Source: Qipengyuania citrea
GTDB lineage: Bacteria; Pseudomonadota; Alphaproteobacteria; Sphingomonadales; Sphingomonadaceae
DNA: 64,000 nt
Reading direction: 5' to 3'
NCBI RefSeq assembly: GCF_024171405.1
Contig: NZ_JALJZT010000001.1
Coordinates: forward strand, 1-64,000
In this document: positions 47,413 through 56,353 of the stretch, in pieces
How the letters are laid out: each line of letters starts with the position of its first letter
How positions within the stretch are numbered: position 1 is the stretch's first letter
Program-made: the position numbers and the translations under genes
The notes under the pieces: model-generated
What the model was told of the DNA's origin: nothing
The model's database searches: none
The model's input: the letters and a program-made list of their open reading frames with translations, nothing else

Positions 47413-48108
47413 ATGAAGAAATCCGTCGCGGCCGTCGCGCTGCTGGGGCTGTCTGCCTGCGCCAAGCCCTATGTCGGCACGCCGTACACCGCGCCTGCCG
47501 CACCCGTTACTTCGGTCGCCATCGTCGACGACACGCTGCCCGAAGACGCGGTCGCATACGAAGCCGCGTCGACAATGGGGAATTTCGGGCTGATCGGCGG
47601 GTTGATTGACGCCGGGGTCCAGGCCTCGCGCCGTGACCGGGTCAACGAAGCACTCGACAGCGTCAACCACACACCCGAAGCGAATTTCGAAAGCTATCTC
47701 GTCTCGGCGCTGGCCCAAAGCGGCATCGCCGCGGTCATGCTGGCCGGACCGGATCGCGAAAAGCGCGAACTCCTCAGCGACTATCCGGACGCGCCGCAGG
47801 GCACCCAGGCGCTGGTCGATTTCAACGTCACCGCCTATGGCTATGTCAATGCGGGCAACCAGAACTGGCGCCCGACGGTCTCCGCCGAGGTCAAGATGGT
47901 CGATGCGCTGACCGGCAAGACGCTGATGGAAAACCGTATCGTCTACAACGGAGTCGATGCGCAGGCCGGTGTGGTGACCATCGCTGCGAACCCGGCTTAT
48001 GTGTTCGAGAACCGCGAAGACATGATCACGCAGCCCGAGCGGCTGGCCGCCGGGATCGACGATGCGCTGAGGCGGGTGGCGGACACCGCCGTCCGGCTGA
48101 TGCGCTAG
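47413..48108 (+). CDS. putative lipoprotein of unknown function
   Basis: A 231-residue protein with a short lipoprotein signal ending LGLSAC (Cys about residue 16). The mature part has repeated short beta-like stretches (TQALVDFNVTAYGYVN, RPTVSAEVKMVDALTGKTLM) and no known motif. It is followed after eight bases by a second lipoprotein gene and the two share a terminator, so they form a two-gene operon. The 192-base upstream gap shows no certain promoter. I do not recognise a family. Confidence 0.75.
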   Translation: MKKSVAAVALLGLSACAKPYVGTPYTAPAAPVTSVAIVDDTLPEDAVAYEAASTMGNFGLIGGLIDAGVQASRRDRVNEALDSVNHTPEANFESYLVSALAQSGIAAVMLAGPDREKRELLSDYPDAPQGTQALVDFNVTAYGYVNAGNQNWRPTVSAEVKMVDALTGKTLMENRIVYNGVDAQAGVVTIAANPAYVFENREDMITQPERLAAGIDDALRRVADTAVRLMR

Positions 48109-48116
48109 GCGGGGCC

Positions 48117-48749
48117 ATGAACAGGAACCTGTTTATCGCGCTTGGTGCAGCCGCCCTTCTGGGTGGCTGCACCACGACCACACCGGCCATTCCGCCGACG
48201 CTGGCCTATGATCGGCCCGATTGCCCGACTGTGGTCGATACGGCCGGGGCAATCGGCCTGACGCCTGAAAAGGACAAGGCGATCTGGACGGTCGATGCCC
48301 ATCTCGCCGGTAATGGCGCGTGCCTGCGGCGCGGCGCGGTGGCAGCGCCGTATCTCGTCTTCGCGCTCCCCGATGCAGCGCACGCCAAGATGGTCGAGAT
48401 CGGTTCGGTGCTCGAACTGGAGCGGGTGCTGTCGCCCAAGGTCGTGCTGCTCGATGCCGCCGGTGCCGAAACGCGCAGCTTCCGCCGCGACCAGTACATG
48501 TTCCGCCCCGGGCTGCTGTCGATCCAGTTCGTACCGCAGGAAAACGAGCGGTATGGGCTGGTCACCGTCGATCCCGAACCGGTCGGCGAAAGCCACGATA
48601 CGATCGTGTCGAACACGTCGACCACCACCGTCTACACGGGCTTCGGTGCCTCCAACTGGCGTAGCGGCCAGGAACGGATGATGTCGCGCGGGTTCTCCTA
48701 CGAAGGCCCCGTGCGGGCGCTGGTCTATCGTCCCGACAAGGATGATTGA
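48117..48749 (+). CDS. putative lipoprotein of unknown function
   Basis: A 210-residue protein starting MNRNLFIALGAAALLGGCTTTT, where the lipobox LGGC gives Cys 18. The mature part contains three further cysteines and a Thr/Ser-rich linker (about 157-170) before a C-terminal GFSYEGPVRALVYRP. No domain is recognised. The predicted location is the outer or inner membrane facing the periplasm. It is the second gene of a two-lipoprotein operon ending in the terminator at 48770. Confidence 0.75.
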   Translation: MNRNLFIALGAAALLGGCTTTTPAIPPTLAYDRPDCPTVVDTAGAIGLTPEKDKAIWTVDAHLAGNGACLRRGAVAAPYLVFALPDAAHAKMVEIGSVLELERVLSPKVVLLDAAGAETRSFRRDQYMFRPGLLSIQFVPQENERYGLVTVDPEPVGESHDTIVSNTSTTTVYTGFGASNWRSGQERMMSRGFSYEGPVRALVYRPDKDD

Positions 48750-48769
48750 GCGGATCGCGAATTCCCGGC

Positions 48770-48804
48770 GGGGCGGGGCAGCAAGCGCTGCTCCGCCCCG
48801 TTTT
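48770..48804 (+). terminator. intrinsic terminator after the lipoprotein pair
   Basis: Stem GGGGCGGGGCAGC / GCTGCTCCGCCCC (12 of 13 pairs), four-base loop AAGC, followed by GTTTTCC. It lies 21 bases after the lipoprotein stop. Confidence 0.85.
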
Positions 48805-48849
48805 CCTTGGCGGTATGCCGCGAGTTTGCGGCCAGAATCCCGCAACGGG

Positions 48850-48877
48850 TTGACGATTTGATCGAGTGATATAAATT
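48850..48877 (+). promoter_or_regulatory. predicted sigma-70 promoter of the MpaB-like gene
   Basis: TTGACG (48850-48855) and TAAATT (48872-48877) with a 16-base spacer, just downstream of the preceding terminator. The leader to the ATG would be about 15-20 bases. Confidence 0.45.
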
Positions 48878-48899
48878 GGCGCGTGAAGGGAGCCGCTTC

Positions 48900-50246
48900 A
48901 TGGCCACGCTTGCGCACGTCGAACCGCTCGAACCCGTACCCGCAGCCTTTTCGCCCGAGGTAGTGGCGCAGCGCGAGGCGATCCCCGCGATCTATGGCTC
49001 GGTCGATTTCACGCGGCTGCCCGAACGCTTCTCCACCGATCTTGCCGACCAGGTCGAGATGCCCGCGCGCTTCGCCTCGCGCCGGGCCGAATTGCTCGCC
49101 GACAGCGAATGCCTCGCCACCATTCGCGCCTATACGATGACCGGCGACCGCACGGCGGATGCCTATGCCGCGCTGATGCCCCAATACGGCTTCCGGGCGC
49201 TGGTCGATATGCTCGACCGCGCCTGCGACGGGGGCCTCGAGACGGTTGAGGATGCGCCGCCCGAACTGTGTGCCTTCATCGCCGCGATGGAGGCGACGCC
49301 CGAGTGGCTCGACATGGAACTGGTCGAGCAGGGCGCGCGAACCGAGCGCAATGCGCATGTCCACCTGACCCCCTTCGTGCTGCGCGGCGCCTTCATCGCG
49401 ACCTTCATGAACAAATACAGCGCGTTGCCGATGGCGCTGACCGGCACGCTGTCGAACAACACCGCTTCGCGCCGCGCCTATGAAACCGGCAGCTTCTTCA
49501 CCTGCACGCTGATGCCCGGTGCGCTGCGCCGCTCGGGGGCGGGGTTCAAGGCGGCGGCCAAGGTCCGGCTGATGCATTCGATGGTCCGCGCCAACATCAT
49601 GCGCAGCGGCAAATGGGACGTCGGCGTCTATGGCATTCCGATTCCGCAGGTGGACCAGATGCCCGCGGGGCTGATCGGCACCTATCTGATGGCGCGCGAG
49701 GTGCTCGACAGCGGCCGCGAAACCTTCACCCCCGAAGAACGCGCCAAGGTCGAACTGGCGCGCTATCGCTGCTTCCTGCTCGGCCTGCCCGAGGATTTGC
49801 TGAGCGTTACCCCGCGCGGGATCGAGAAATTGTGGCTGACGCGCTCGGCCACGCTGCGCGCCGAGTTTGAGCCCGAGACCTGCGGCGCGCTGCTACGCGC
49901 GACGATGGACGCCGAGATGACCCAGGGAGAGGGGGCCTTGGCGGGGGCGAAGCGCTGGATGGAGGGCGGTTTTTCGAAGCTGTTCTTCATCCAGCATTTC
50001 ATGGGCGGCGACCGTGAACTGGCCGCCAGCGTGGGCGTTACGATGAGTGCCGCAGACCGGCTGGCGGCGCTGTGCGCGCTGGCCTTCGTCCACGGCCACA
50101 TCCGCTGGTACAAGGCGCTCGCCGCTATTCCGGCTACGCGCGACTGGGCCGACCGGCGGCTGGTGGGCAAGCTGCGGCAGCTGCTCGAGACCTACGGTCA
50201 CGCCGATTTCGTCACCGACGCGAGCCAGTACAAGCCCGCGCTGTAA
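48900..50246 (+). CDS. MpaB-like oxygenase family protein (DUF2236)
   Basis: A 448-residue protein of the DUF2236/oxygenase MpaB group, related to rubber latex-clearing haem enzymes. Supporting segments are LRGAFIATFMNKYSALPMALTGTLSN, ASRRAYETGSFFTCTLMPGAL, and KVRLMHSMVRANIM with the histidine expected to bind haem. No signal peptide is seen. The ATG at 48900 has AAGGGAG at seven bases; an upstream TTG at 48876 is less likely. The following TetR gene may regulate it. The substrate is unknown, and the family name comes from motif memory. Confidence 0.8.
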   Translation: MATLAHVEPLEPVPAAFSPEVVAQREAIPAIYGSVDFTRLPERFSTDLADQVEMPARFASRRAELLADSECLATIRAYTMTGDRTADAYAALMPQYGFRALVDMLDRACDGGLETVEDAPPELCAFIAAMEATPEWLDMELVEQGARTERNAHVHLTPFVLRGAFIATFMNKYSALPMALTGTLSNNTASRRAYETGSFFTCTLMPGALRRSGAGFKAAAKVRLMHSMVRANIMRSGKWDVGVYGIPIPQVDQMPAGLIGTYLMAREVLDSGRETFTPEERAKVELARYRCFLLGLPEDLLSVTPRGIEKLWLTRSATLRAEFEPETCGALLRATMDAEMTQGEGALAGAKRWMEGGFSKLFFIQHFMGGDRELAASVGVTMSAADRLAALCALAFVHGHIRWYKALAAIPATRDWADRRLVGKLRQLLETYGHADFVTDASQYKPAL

Positions 50247-50262
50247 CCCGCGCGGGCAGGCT

Positions 50263-50988
50263 ATGGAGCTTGCCCGCCGCTTGCCCTATGGGCCGCGCAT
50301 GGCCCAGTCCCCACCCGCCAACCGCGGCACCTATGCCAAGAGCAGCGAGACGCGCAGCCTCATCCTCGATGCGGCGATCGTGGCCTTTGCCGAAAGCGGG
50401 CTGGAAGGCGCGAGCACCCGTGCGATCGCGGCCGCAGCCGGGGTCAACCAGCCGCTGCTGAACTATCATTTCGGGTCGAAGGACGCGCTCTATCTCGAAT
50501 GCGCGCAGGCGATTCTCGAACGCTTTGCCGACGGCATGGCGGCCGCCACCGCGCCCGCAGTCGCTTTCCTTGCGCAGGGGCAGGGCGACCGCGCCACTGC
50601 GCACGATCTGCTCCGCCAGCTGATGGACGCGCTGGTCGAAACACTGGTCATGGGCGAGGAAGCGGCGCTGTGGGCGGGGTTCGTCGCGCGCGAGATGAAC
50701 GCGCCGGGCGATGCCTTCGCGCTGCTCTACGAGCGGCTGTGGCAGCCGGGGACCGAACTGACCGCGCAGCTGATCCGCGCCGCGCGCGGCAGCGATCCCG
50801 ACAGCGAGGACGCGCGTCTCGACGCGCTGCTGCTGATCGCCAACATGATCGCCTTCACCAGCGGCAGGCGCGTGTCGCAGGCGATCATGGGATGGAACGA
50901 AATCGGCGCCGAACAGGTTGCCGCCGTACGCCGCTCGATCGCCCGCCAGGTCGATGCGTTGGTGGCCGATACTTCAAGAGAGAATTGA
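50263..50988 (+). CDS. TetR family transcriptional regulator
   Basis: A 241-residue regulator (229 if it starts at the ATG at 50299). The helix-turn-helix is at about residues 25-70: SLILDAAIVAFAESGLEGASTRAIAAAAGVNQPLLNYHF in outline. The C-terminal half resembles the CerR/DUF1956 ligand-binding domain (EAALWAGFVAREMNAPGDAF). It lies between the MpaB-like gene and the carboxyspermidine decarboxylase, five bases before the latter, so it may control either or both. The ligand is unknown. Confidence 0.88.
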   Translation: MELARRLPYGPRMAQSPPANRGTYAKSSETRSLILDAAIVAFAESGLEGASTRAIAAAAGVNQPLLNYHFGSKDALYLECAQAILERFADGMAAATAPAVAFLAQGQGDRATAHDLLRQLMDALVETLVMGEEAALWAGFVAREMNAPGDAFALLYERLWQPGTELTAQLIRAARGSDPDSEDARLDALLLIANMIAFTSGRRVSQAIMGWNEIGAEQVAAVRRSIARQVDALVADTSREN

Positions 50989-50993
50989 ACCCT

Positions 50994-52172
50994 ATGGAAA
51001 CCAAAGCCGGTGATCCGGGCGCCTTTGCGCAATTCGACCTCGACCGCGTCGACAGCCCCGCTTTCGTCGTCGACGCGGCGAAATTGCGCGCCAATTGCCA
51101 GATATTGGCCGAGGTGCGCGATGCCGCCGAGATCAAGATGTTCAGCGCGCTCAAGGCGTTTTCGATGTGGTCGACCGCGCCGATCATCGGCGAATATCTC
51201 GATGGCGTGTGCACGAGCGGATTGTGGGAAGCGCGGCTGGCGAGCGAGTTCTACGACGGCGAGATCGCGACCTATTCGGCGGCCTACAAGCCCGAGGAGC
51301 TCGACGAGGTCTGCCGCCTGTCCGACCATGTGATCTTCAATTCGCCCGGCCAGCTCGAACGCGCGACGCTGATCATGGAAAACGCGCGCGCCGCGGGGCA
51401 GGACTTCGATGTCGGGCTGCGGATCAACCCGCTGCACCCCACGGGCGAGGTGCCGCGTTACGATCCCTCCAGCCCGGGCAGCCGGCTGGGCTTCCCGCTC
51501 GACCAGCTGACCCCGGAAATCATGGCGCAGGTCGATGGGATCCATTTCCACAATCTGTGCGAGCAGGATTTCGAGCCGCTGCTGGCCACCTGGGACAAGG
51601 TGTTCGACGCGATCGAGCCGTGGTTCGGCCAGCTCAAGTGGATCAACATGGGCGGCGGGCACCATATCACCCGCGCCGATTACCAGCGCGAGGAGCTGAT
51701 CGAGTTCCTGCGCGATGCGAAGGACGACACTGGCGCCGAAATCCATCTCGAACCGGGCGAGGCGGTGGCGCTCGATGCGGGCATATTGGTGGGCACGATC
51801 CTCGATACCGGTTTCAACGGCCTGCCCGTCGCGGTCGCCGACGTATCGGCCACCTGCCACATGCCCGACGTGATCGAGGCGCCCTATCGCCCCGCCATGC
51901 TCGGCGAGAGCAGCGACGAGGCCGTCCCCGCGGTGCGGATCGGCGGCCCGTCCTGCCTCGCGGGCGATGTGATCGGCGATTACCGGATCCCCGGCGGGGC
52001 GGAGGTAGGCAAGCGTTTCGCCTTCCTCGACCAGGCGCATTATTCGATGGTCAAGACCAACACCTTCAACGGCGTGCAGCTGCCCAGCATCTATCTCTGG
52101 GACAGCGACAGCGACCAGCTCGAGCTGGTCAAGGAGTTCGGCTACGACACCTTCCGCGACCGGCTGAGCTGA
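50994..52172 (+). CDS. nspC: carboxy(nor)spermidine decarboxylase
   Basis: A 392-residue fold-type III PLP decarboxylase. It has the shortened family form with the PLP lysine in IKMFSALKAFSMW, the glycine-rich KWINMGGGHHITR, the EPGEAVALDAG segment, and a C-terminal DVSATCHMPDVIEAPYRP with the catalytic cysteine. It removes CO2 from carboxyspermidine or carboxynorspermidine to give spermidine or norspermidine. The start ATG at 50994 is five bases after the tetR stop. It completes the route begun by the dehydrogenase at 46009. Confidence 0.93.
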   Translation: METKAGDPGAFAQFDLDRVDSPAFVVDAAKLRANCQILAEVRDAAEIKMFSALKAFSMWSTAPIIGEYLDGVCTSGLWEARLASEFYDGEIATYSAAYKPEELDEVCRLSDHVIFNSPGQLERATLIMENARAAGQDFDVGLRINPLHPTGEVPRYDPSSPGSRLGFPLDQLTPEIMAQVDGIHFHNLCEQDFEPLLATWDKVFDAIEPWFGQLKWINMGGGHHITRADYQREELIEFLRDAKDDTGAEIHLEPGEAVALDAGILVGTILDTGFNGLPVAVADVSATCHMPDVIEAPYRPAMLGESSDEAVPAVRIGGPSCLAGDVIGDYRIPGGAEVGKRFAFLDQAHYSMVKTNTFNGVQLPSIYLWDSDSDQLELVKEFGYDTFRDRLS

Positions 52173-52224
52173 TGCTGCGACCGCGCCATGGAACGCCAGG
52201 CGCGCTCGACCTTTGATACAGTGA

Positions 52225-52361
52225 CATAGACAGGGCCGAACCGGCCGATTCCGCTTGCTTTATCGCGCATCTCGCTTATGTGCGCCGCTCCGCTGCCCCA
52301 AGGGGATCCGATCCGCAAGGCAGCCTTGTCTGAAACCTAGCCGTTTTGGGGGTCCCTTGAG
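52225..52361 (+). ncRNA. structured 5' leader of the ornithine-type decarboxylase gene, speF-like element
   Basis: About 135 bases without a frame precede the TTG start at 52362. They contain a hairpin GCTGCC...GGCAGC (52300-52332) that encloses a small CCCC/GGGG helix and the tract GATCCGATCCGCAAGGCAGCC, and upstream the segment TCGCTTATGTGCGCCGCT. Alphaproteobacterial ornithine decarboxylase genes carry a conserved leader called the speF motif in this position, and the layout agrees with it. I could not align to the covariance model, so the identity is by position and appearance. Confidence 0.5.
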
Positions 52362-53564
52362 TTGCACACATTTCCTGACGCCCGGTCCGTAGTTCGCGCG
52401 CTCCAGCCGGACGAACCGATCATCCTCAATCGCCCGCACGCCGCCGCGCGCGCCGCCCGTTTCTTCGTCGAGAAGTTTCCGGGCAAGTCGCTCTATGCGG
52501 TGAAGGCGAATCCCTCGCCCGACCTGCTGCAGGTGTTGTGGGACAATGGCGTGACGCATTACGACGTCGCCTCGATCGCCGAAGTGCGGCTGGTCCGCGC
52601 GACGCTGCCCGGCGCGACGCTGTGCTTCATGCACCCGGTCAAGGCGCCCAGCGCGATCCGCGAAGCCTATCGCCAGCACGGTGTGCGCACCTTCAGCCTC
52701 GATTCGGTCGAGGAACTGGAGAAGATCGTCGCCGCCTGCCGTGACGACGAGGGCGAGCCCGCGCAGGATTTGCGGCTGTGCGTCCGCCTGCGCGTGTCGA
52801 GCGAATATTCCGAACTCAGCCTCGCGTCGAAATTCGGCTGCGACCTGACCGAGGCGCCGCAGCTGCTGCAACAGGCGCGCCAGCATGCCGACTGGCTCGG
52901 CGTGTGCTTCCACGTGGGCAGCCAGGCGATGACGCCCTTTGCCTATGTCCAAGCGCTCGAACGCGTGCGCGTCGCCATCGGCGAAGCCTCGGTGGTCATC
53001 GACATGATCGATGTCGGCGGGGGTTTCCCGTCGGTCTATCCGGGGATGGAACCGCCGCCGCTGGAGGACTATTTCCAGATCATCCACCAGAACTTCTACA
53101 ATCTGCCGATCGCCTACAATGCCGAATTGTGGTGCGAGCCGGGCCGCGCCTTGTGCGCCGAATACAGCTCGCTCATCGTCAAGGTCGAGAAGCGCCGCGG
53201 CGAGGAACTCTACATCAACGACGGCGCCTATGGCGCACTGTTCGATGCCGCGCATGTGGACTGGAAATTCCCCGTCCGCGCGCTCGAGGACGACCTCATC
53301 AAGCCCGACATGGATTTCGCCTTCTACGGCCCGACCTGCGACGATGCCGACTATATGCAGGGCCCCTTCGTCCTGCCCGAGGACATTCAGGCGGGCGATT
53401 TCATCGAGATCGGCATGCTCGGCGCCTATGGCGCGGCGATGAAGACCGATTTCAACGGCTTCGGCGCTGCCGACCGTGTGGTGGTCACCGATGAACCGAT
53501 GGCGAGCCTCTACGACGGCAGCCGCCAGCGCCCCGCCGCCGACAATGTGGTGAGCCTGCGCTGA
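52362..53564 (+). CDS. ornithine/diaminopimelate-type PLP decarboxylase, probable ornithine decarboxylase
   Basis: A 400-residue alanine-racemase-fold decarboxylase. PLP lysine is in SLYAVKANPSPDLL, phosphate-binding IDMIDVGGGFPSVYPG follows, then WCEPGRALCAEYSSLIV and the C-terminal YGPTCDDADYM containing the catalytic Cys and Asp. The PTCDD motif favours ornithine (putrescine) over diaminopimelate. TTG at 52362 is the probable start. With the dehydrogenase and carboxyspermidine decarboxylase it gives a full putrescine-to-spermidine route that needs no S-adenosylmethionine decarboxylase. Confidence 0.93.
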   Translation: MHTFPDARSVVRALQPDEPIILNRPHAAARAARFFVEKFPGKSLYAVKANPSPDLLQVLWDNGVTHYDVASIAEVRLVRATLPGATLCFMHPVKAPSAIREAYRQHGVRTFSLDSVEELEKIVAACRDDEGEPAQDLRLCVRLRVSSEYSELSLASKFGCDLTEAPQLLQQARQHADWLGVCFHVGSQAMTPFAYVQALERVRVAIGEASVVIDMIDVGGGFPSVYPGMEPPPLEDYFQIIHQNFYNLPIAYNAELWCEPGRALCAEYSSLIVKVEKRRGEELYINDGAYGALFDAAHVDWKFPVRALEDDLIKPDMDFAFYGPTCDDADYMQGPFVLPEDIQAGDFIEIGMLGAYGAAMKTDFNGFGAADRVVVTDEPMASLYDGSRQRPAADNVVSLR

Positions 53565-53568
53565 GCGG

Positions 53569-54342
53569 TCAGCCGTATTCGGCGCGGTGCGCGTCGAGTA
53601 CTGGCTTCACCCGGCCCAGCGCTTCGCCGATCAGGTCGGGCAGTGTCTTCCGGTCGAGCGGCAGCACCGCATTGTGTGCGGCGGCAATGCGCTTTGCATC
53701 CGCCCAGTCGACGCCGAGCTTGATCGCCCATTCGCGGAACTGGTCCGCCGCGCCCGCGCGCGGTTCGAGCGCCTTGGCCAGCGTCGGGTGGAAGCCCAGA
53801 CGGCCGGTGAAGGGCAGCAGCGACAGCGGAAAGCCCTTGCGCAGGTAGACGAAGGTATCGTCGACATGCACCGTCCCGCTGGCGCGGTGCAGCGCGAGAA
53901 CCGAGGAGAAGTGGACGCTGTCGTCATCGGACACCAGCGTGACGCCGCGCGGCACCGAAAAGGCGAAGTCATCGGCATAAAGCTGCGCCAGCGCATCCTG
54001 CTCGCAGCGGACATCTTCCCACGGCAGGTGGGGCAGGATTTCATGATGCCGCGCGGTGCCATACAGCTTCGCCTGCGGGAAGGCAGTGTGCATCCAGTCG
54101 CAATGCAGCGTGTGGAACGGATGCAGGTTGATCACGGCCTCGACCTTCGCGCCGCCATCGGTCAGCGAGTCGACCTCGGCGCGGATTTCATCGGTCAGCG
54201 TATAGCTGTCGAGGAAGACGAAATTGCCGCTGGCGAGCCGCACCAGCGCGCATTGCGTCCCGACATCGAAGAAGCCGCCGATGCGAAAGCTGCCGCGGAC
54301 GGTCCAGAAACCGCTGCCCAGGTCGACGAAGCGGTCGCTCAT
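53569..54342 (-). CDS. metallo-beta-lactamase-like protein of unknown function
   Basis: A 257-residue protein. The segment AVINLHPFHTLHCDWMHTAFPQAKLYGTARHHEIL looks like the HxHxD core and following strand of an MBL-fold hydrolase (DUF4336-like), and FSSVLALHRASGTVHVDDTFVYL matches the later strand with a histidine and aspartates. The classic HxHxDH order is not exact, so catalytic competence is uncertain. It is convergent with the decarboxylase gene. Its start overlaps the nitroreductase stop by four bases, so both share one transcript. Confidence 0.65.
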   Translation of the reverse strand: MSDRFVDLGSGFWTVRGSFRIGGFFDVGTQCALVRLASGNFVFLDSYTLTDEIRAEVDSLTDGGAKVEAVINLHPFHTLHCDWMHTAFPQAKLYGTARHHEILPHLPWEDVRCEQDALAQLYADDFAFSVPRGVTLVSDDDSVHFSSVLALHRASGTVHVDDTFVYLRKGFPLSLLPFTGRLGFHPTLAKALEPRAGAADQFREWAIKLGVDWADAKRIAAAHNAVLPLDRKTLPDLIGEALGRVKPVLDAHRAEYG

Positions 54343-55031
54343 GCGAAGCCTACGAAGCGCGCGGCCTCGTCCACGCTCTTGCGCTCGCTCACCACCGCAT
54401 TGGCGGGGAAGCTTTCGTCTGGCCAGCCCAGCGCGACCGCCTTCATGATCACCTGGTCGTCGGGGATGCCCGCATGTTCGCGCACCACGGGGCTCTGCAT
54501 GATGCCCTGGCTGTTGATCACGCAGCCGAGCCCGCGGCTCCATGCGGCATTGACCAGCGCGGTGGTGACTGCGCCGCAATCGAACGGCGTGTCGTCGCTC
54601 CCCGACAATTCGCGGTCGTATGTGACGATGACGCAAACCGGCGCGTCGAACTGGCGGAAGCCGCGCAGCACCCAGTCCTGGCGCTTGTCCTTGTCGTCGC
54701 GTTCGATCCCCATCGCGCCGAACAATTGCTTGGCGACACCGACCTGGCGTTCGCGGTGGACGCCCGCAAAGGGTTCGCCGCGGCGGAACTCGCGGCTGTC
54801 GGGCTCGCCCGCGAGGATGCGTTCGGTATTGCCCTTGCGGATCCGGTCGAGCGGTTCGCCGGTGATGACGTGGAAATGCCACGGCTGCGTGTTCATCGAG
54901 GTGGGCGAGCGCATGGCGAGCGTCAGCACTTCCTCGATCACCGCGCGCGGCACCGGCTTGTCGAGATAGCCGCGGATCGAGCGGCGGCCCATCACCACCT
55001 CGTCATAGGTCATGTCCGGATTGCCGCTCAT
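54339..55031 (-). CDS. nitroreductase family protein
   Basis: A 230-residue FMN-binding oxidoreductase. The N-terminal VVMGRRSIRGYLDKPVPRAVIEEVLTLAMRSPTSMNTQPWHFHVI holds the FMN contacts and the C-terminal MKAVALGWPDESFPANAV is family-typical. It differs from the RutE-like protein at 27222 and is closer to the general NfnB/NemA-like group. Upstream of it 64 bases separate the SleB-type gene. Its partner is the MBL-like gene downstream. Confidence 0.87.
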   Translation of the reverse strand: MSGNPDMTYDEVVMGRRSIRGYLDKPVPRAVIEEVLTLAMRSPTSMNTQPWHFHVITGEPLDRIRKGNTERILAGEPDSREFRRGEPFAGVHRERQVGVAKQLFGAMGIERDDKDKRQDWVLRGFRQFDAPVCVIVTYDRELSGSDDTPFDCGAVTTALVNAAWSRGLGCVINSQGIMQSPVVREHAGIPDDQVIMKAVALGWPDESFPANAVVSERKSVDEAARFVGFA

Positions 55032-55095
55032 TCAGTCTCGCTCCCAATAGTGTTGCCGGTAGGACTAGCGTGCCACGCCAGCGCCGACAAATCCC

Positions 55096-56301
55096 CTACG
55101 GGATTGCGGGCAGGCAGGTTCCGATGTCCGGCGCGGAAAACAGCCGGCAGTCGAAGAACACCGCTTCGCCGCCATTGGCATTTGCCGCGGCGAAGCTGAA
55201 CCGCAGGCTGCGGCGGTCGCTGTCGGTCAGCGGCAGGCTGGCCGGGACCTGCGCGGGATCGCTCCACCCCTGCACGCGGCAATAGCCGCCGCCCGCGCAC
55301 AGGCTGCGCGCCCGGTCGACCAGCGCACCCGGCGAATCGCCCGGCGATACGAGGACGAAATGCACGCCTGCGCCCCGGCTGGGCTGGCCGGCGGATGCGG
55401 CTGCGCGCGGCGTCTCGCCCGCGGCACGCGCCACGCTGTCGCGGGTGATGCTGCGCACCGCCTCGCCGCTGCCCAGCAGGCCGGGCAGCGGATTGGCGGC
55501 GGCGGTGGCGAGCGCGGTTTCGCGCAGTCGCAGCGGATCGGGCTCGCCGCCGGTATAACGTGCCGAGAGCGCCTGCCGGCTGCCCCAGAAGCCGCGCCAG
55601 CGGAAGAAGATGTGCGGCCCCACCTTGGCCACCTTGTCGAGCCGGTCGCTCCACCACGGATAGACATAATCGGCATGGAAATGCGTGGCATTGCCGACGG
55701 GGGCATGCGTCGCGCCGCCGAGCATTGCCTCCGCCCGCGCGCGCGCCGCGCGCCATGCCGCATCGGAATAGCGCCGCGCGAGCGAGCCGTCGCAGGTAAA
55801 GCTGAACTGGCAGCCGGTGGGCCGCTGCGAGCCTTCGAACACCACGCCGCACACGCTGCCCGCAAAAGCAGGGTGGCGCACGCGGTTGAGGATCACCTGC
55901 ATTACCGCGCGCTGGTCGCCATCGCCGCCGCCCGCCTCGGCCATGCCCGCAAGCGCGAGGCAGTCGCGTGCGCGCAGGCGGTCGGCAGCGCTGCCGCGGA
56001 AGGCGAAGGGAGACGCACTGCCGGGCCCGATCGCGGCGAACGCCACGCCTGCATTGCGCGCCTGCGCATCGCCCGCGGGTAGATCCGAGAGAACCACGGT
56101 GTCGTCGCCCGTCGCGGGAAGATCGGGCACCGGCATGGGGGCAGTTTCGACTTGGGCATCGCTCGCCCGCGGGTCGCTTGCGGGTACCGGCGTCCCCCCG
56201 AACAGCGCGAGCAGCAGGAACGGCAGCAGCACCAGCCCGGCAAGCGCCAGCAGCGGCGCGAGGGCGCGTTCGTCACGCGGGGCAGGGGCGGGGCCGTCCA
56301 T
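55096..56301 (-). CDS. SleB-type cell wall hydrolase, membrane-anchored
   Basis: A 401-residue protein with an N-terminal anchor helix (about 14-36) and a proline-rich linker. The Hydrolase_2 (SleB) domain is at about 100-235: LALAGMAEAGGGDGDQRAVMQVILNRVRHPAFAGSVCGVVFEG with GCQFSFTCDG and NATHFHADYVYPWWSDRLDKVAKVGPHIFFRW in outline. The conserved glutamate is in the first segment. Such enzymes cut peptidoglycan in the periplasm. The C-terminal 140 residues are less conserved. Divergent gene arrangement is absent; it is a single gene. Confidence 0.88.
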   Translation of the reverse strand: MDGPAPAPRDERALAPLLALAGLVLLPFLLLALFGGTPVPASDPRASDAQVETAPMPVPDLPATGDDTVVLSDLPAGDAQARNAGVAFAAIGPGSASPFAFRGSAADRLRARDCLALAGMAEAGGGDGDQRAVMQVILNRVRHPAFAGSVCGVVFEGSQRPTGCQFSFTCDGSLARRYSDAAWRAARARAEAMLGGATHAPVGNATHFHADYVYPWWSDRLDKVAKVGPHIFFRWRGFWGSRQALSARYTGGEPDPLRLRETALATAAANPLPGLLGSGEAVRSITRDSVARAAGETPRAAASAGQPSRGAGVHFVLVSPGDSPGALVDRARSLCAGGGYCRVQGWSDPAQVPASLPLTDSDRRSLRFSFAAANANGGEAVFFDCRLFSAPDIGTCLPAIP

Positions 56302-56353
56302 GGCGGCTATCTAGGGAGGAATGCCTCGCCTACCAAGCTGTTACGATAGCCGC

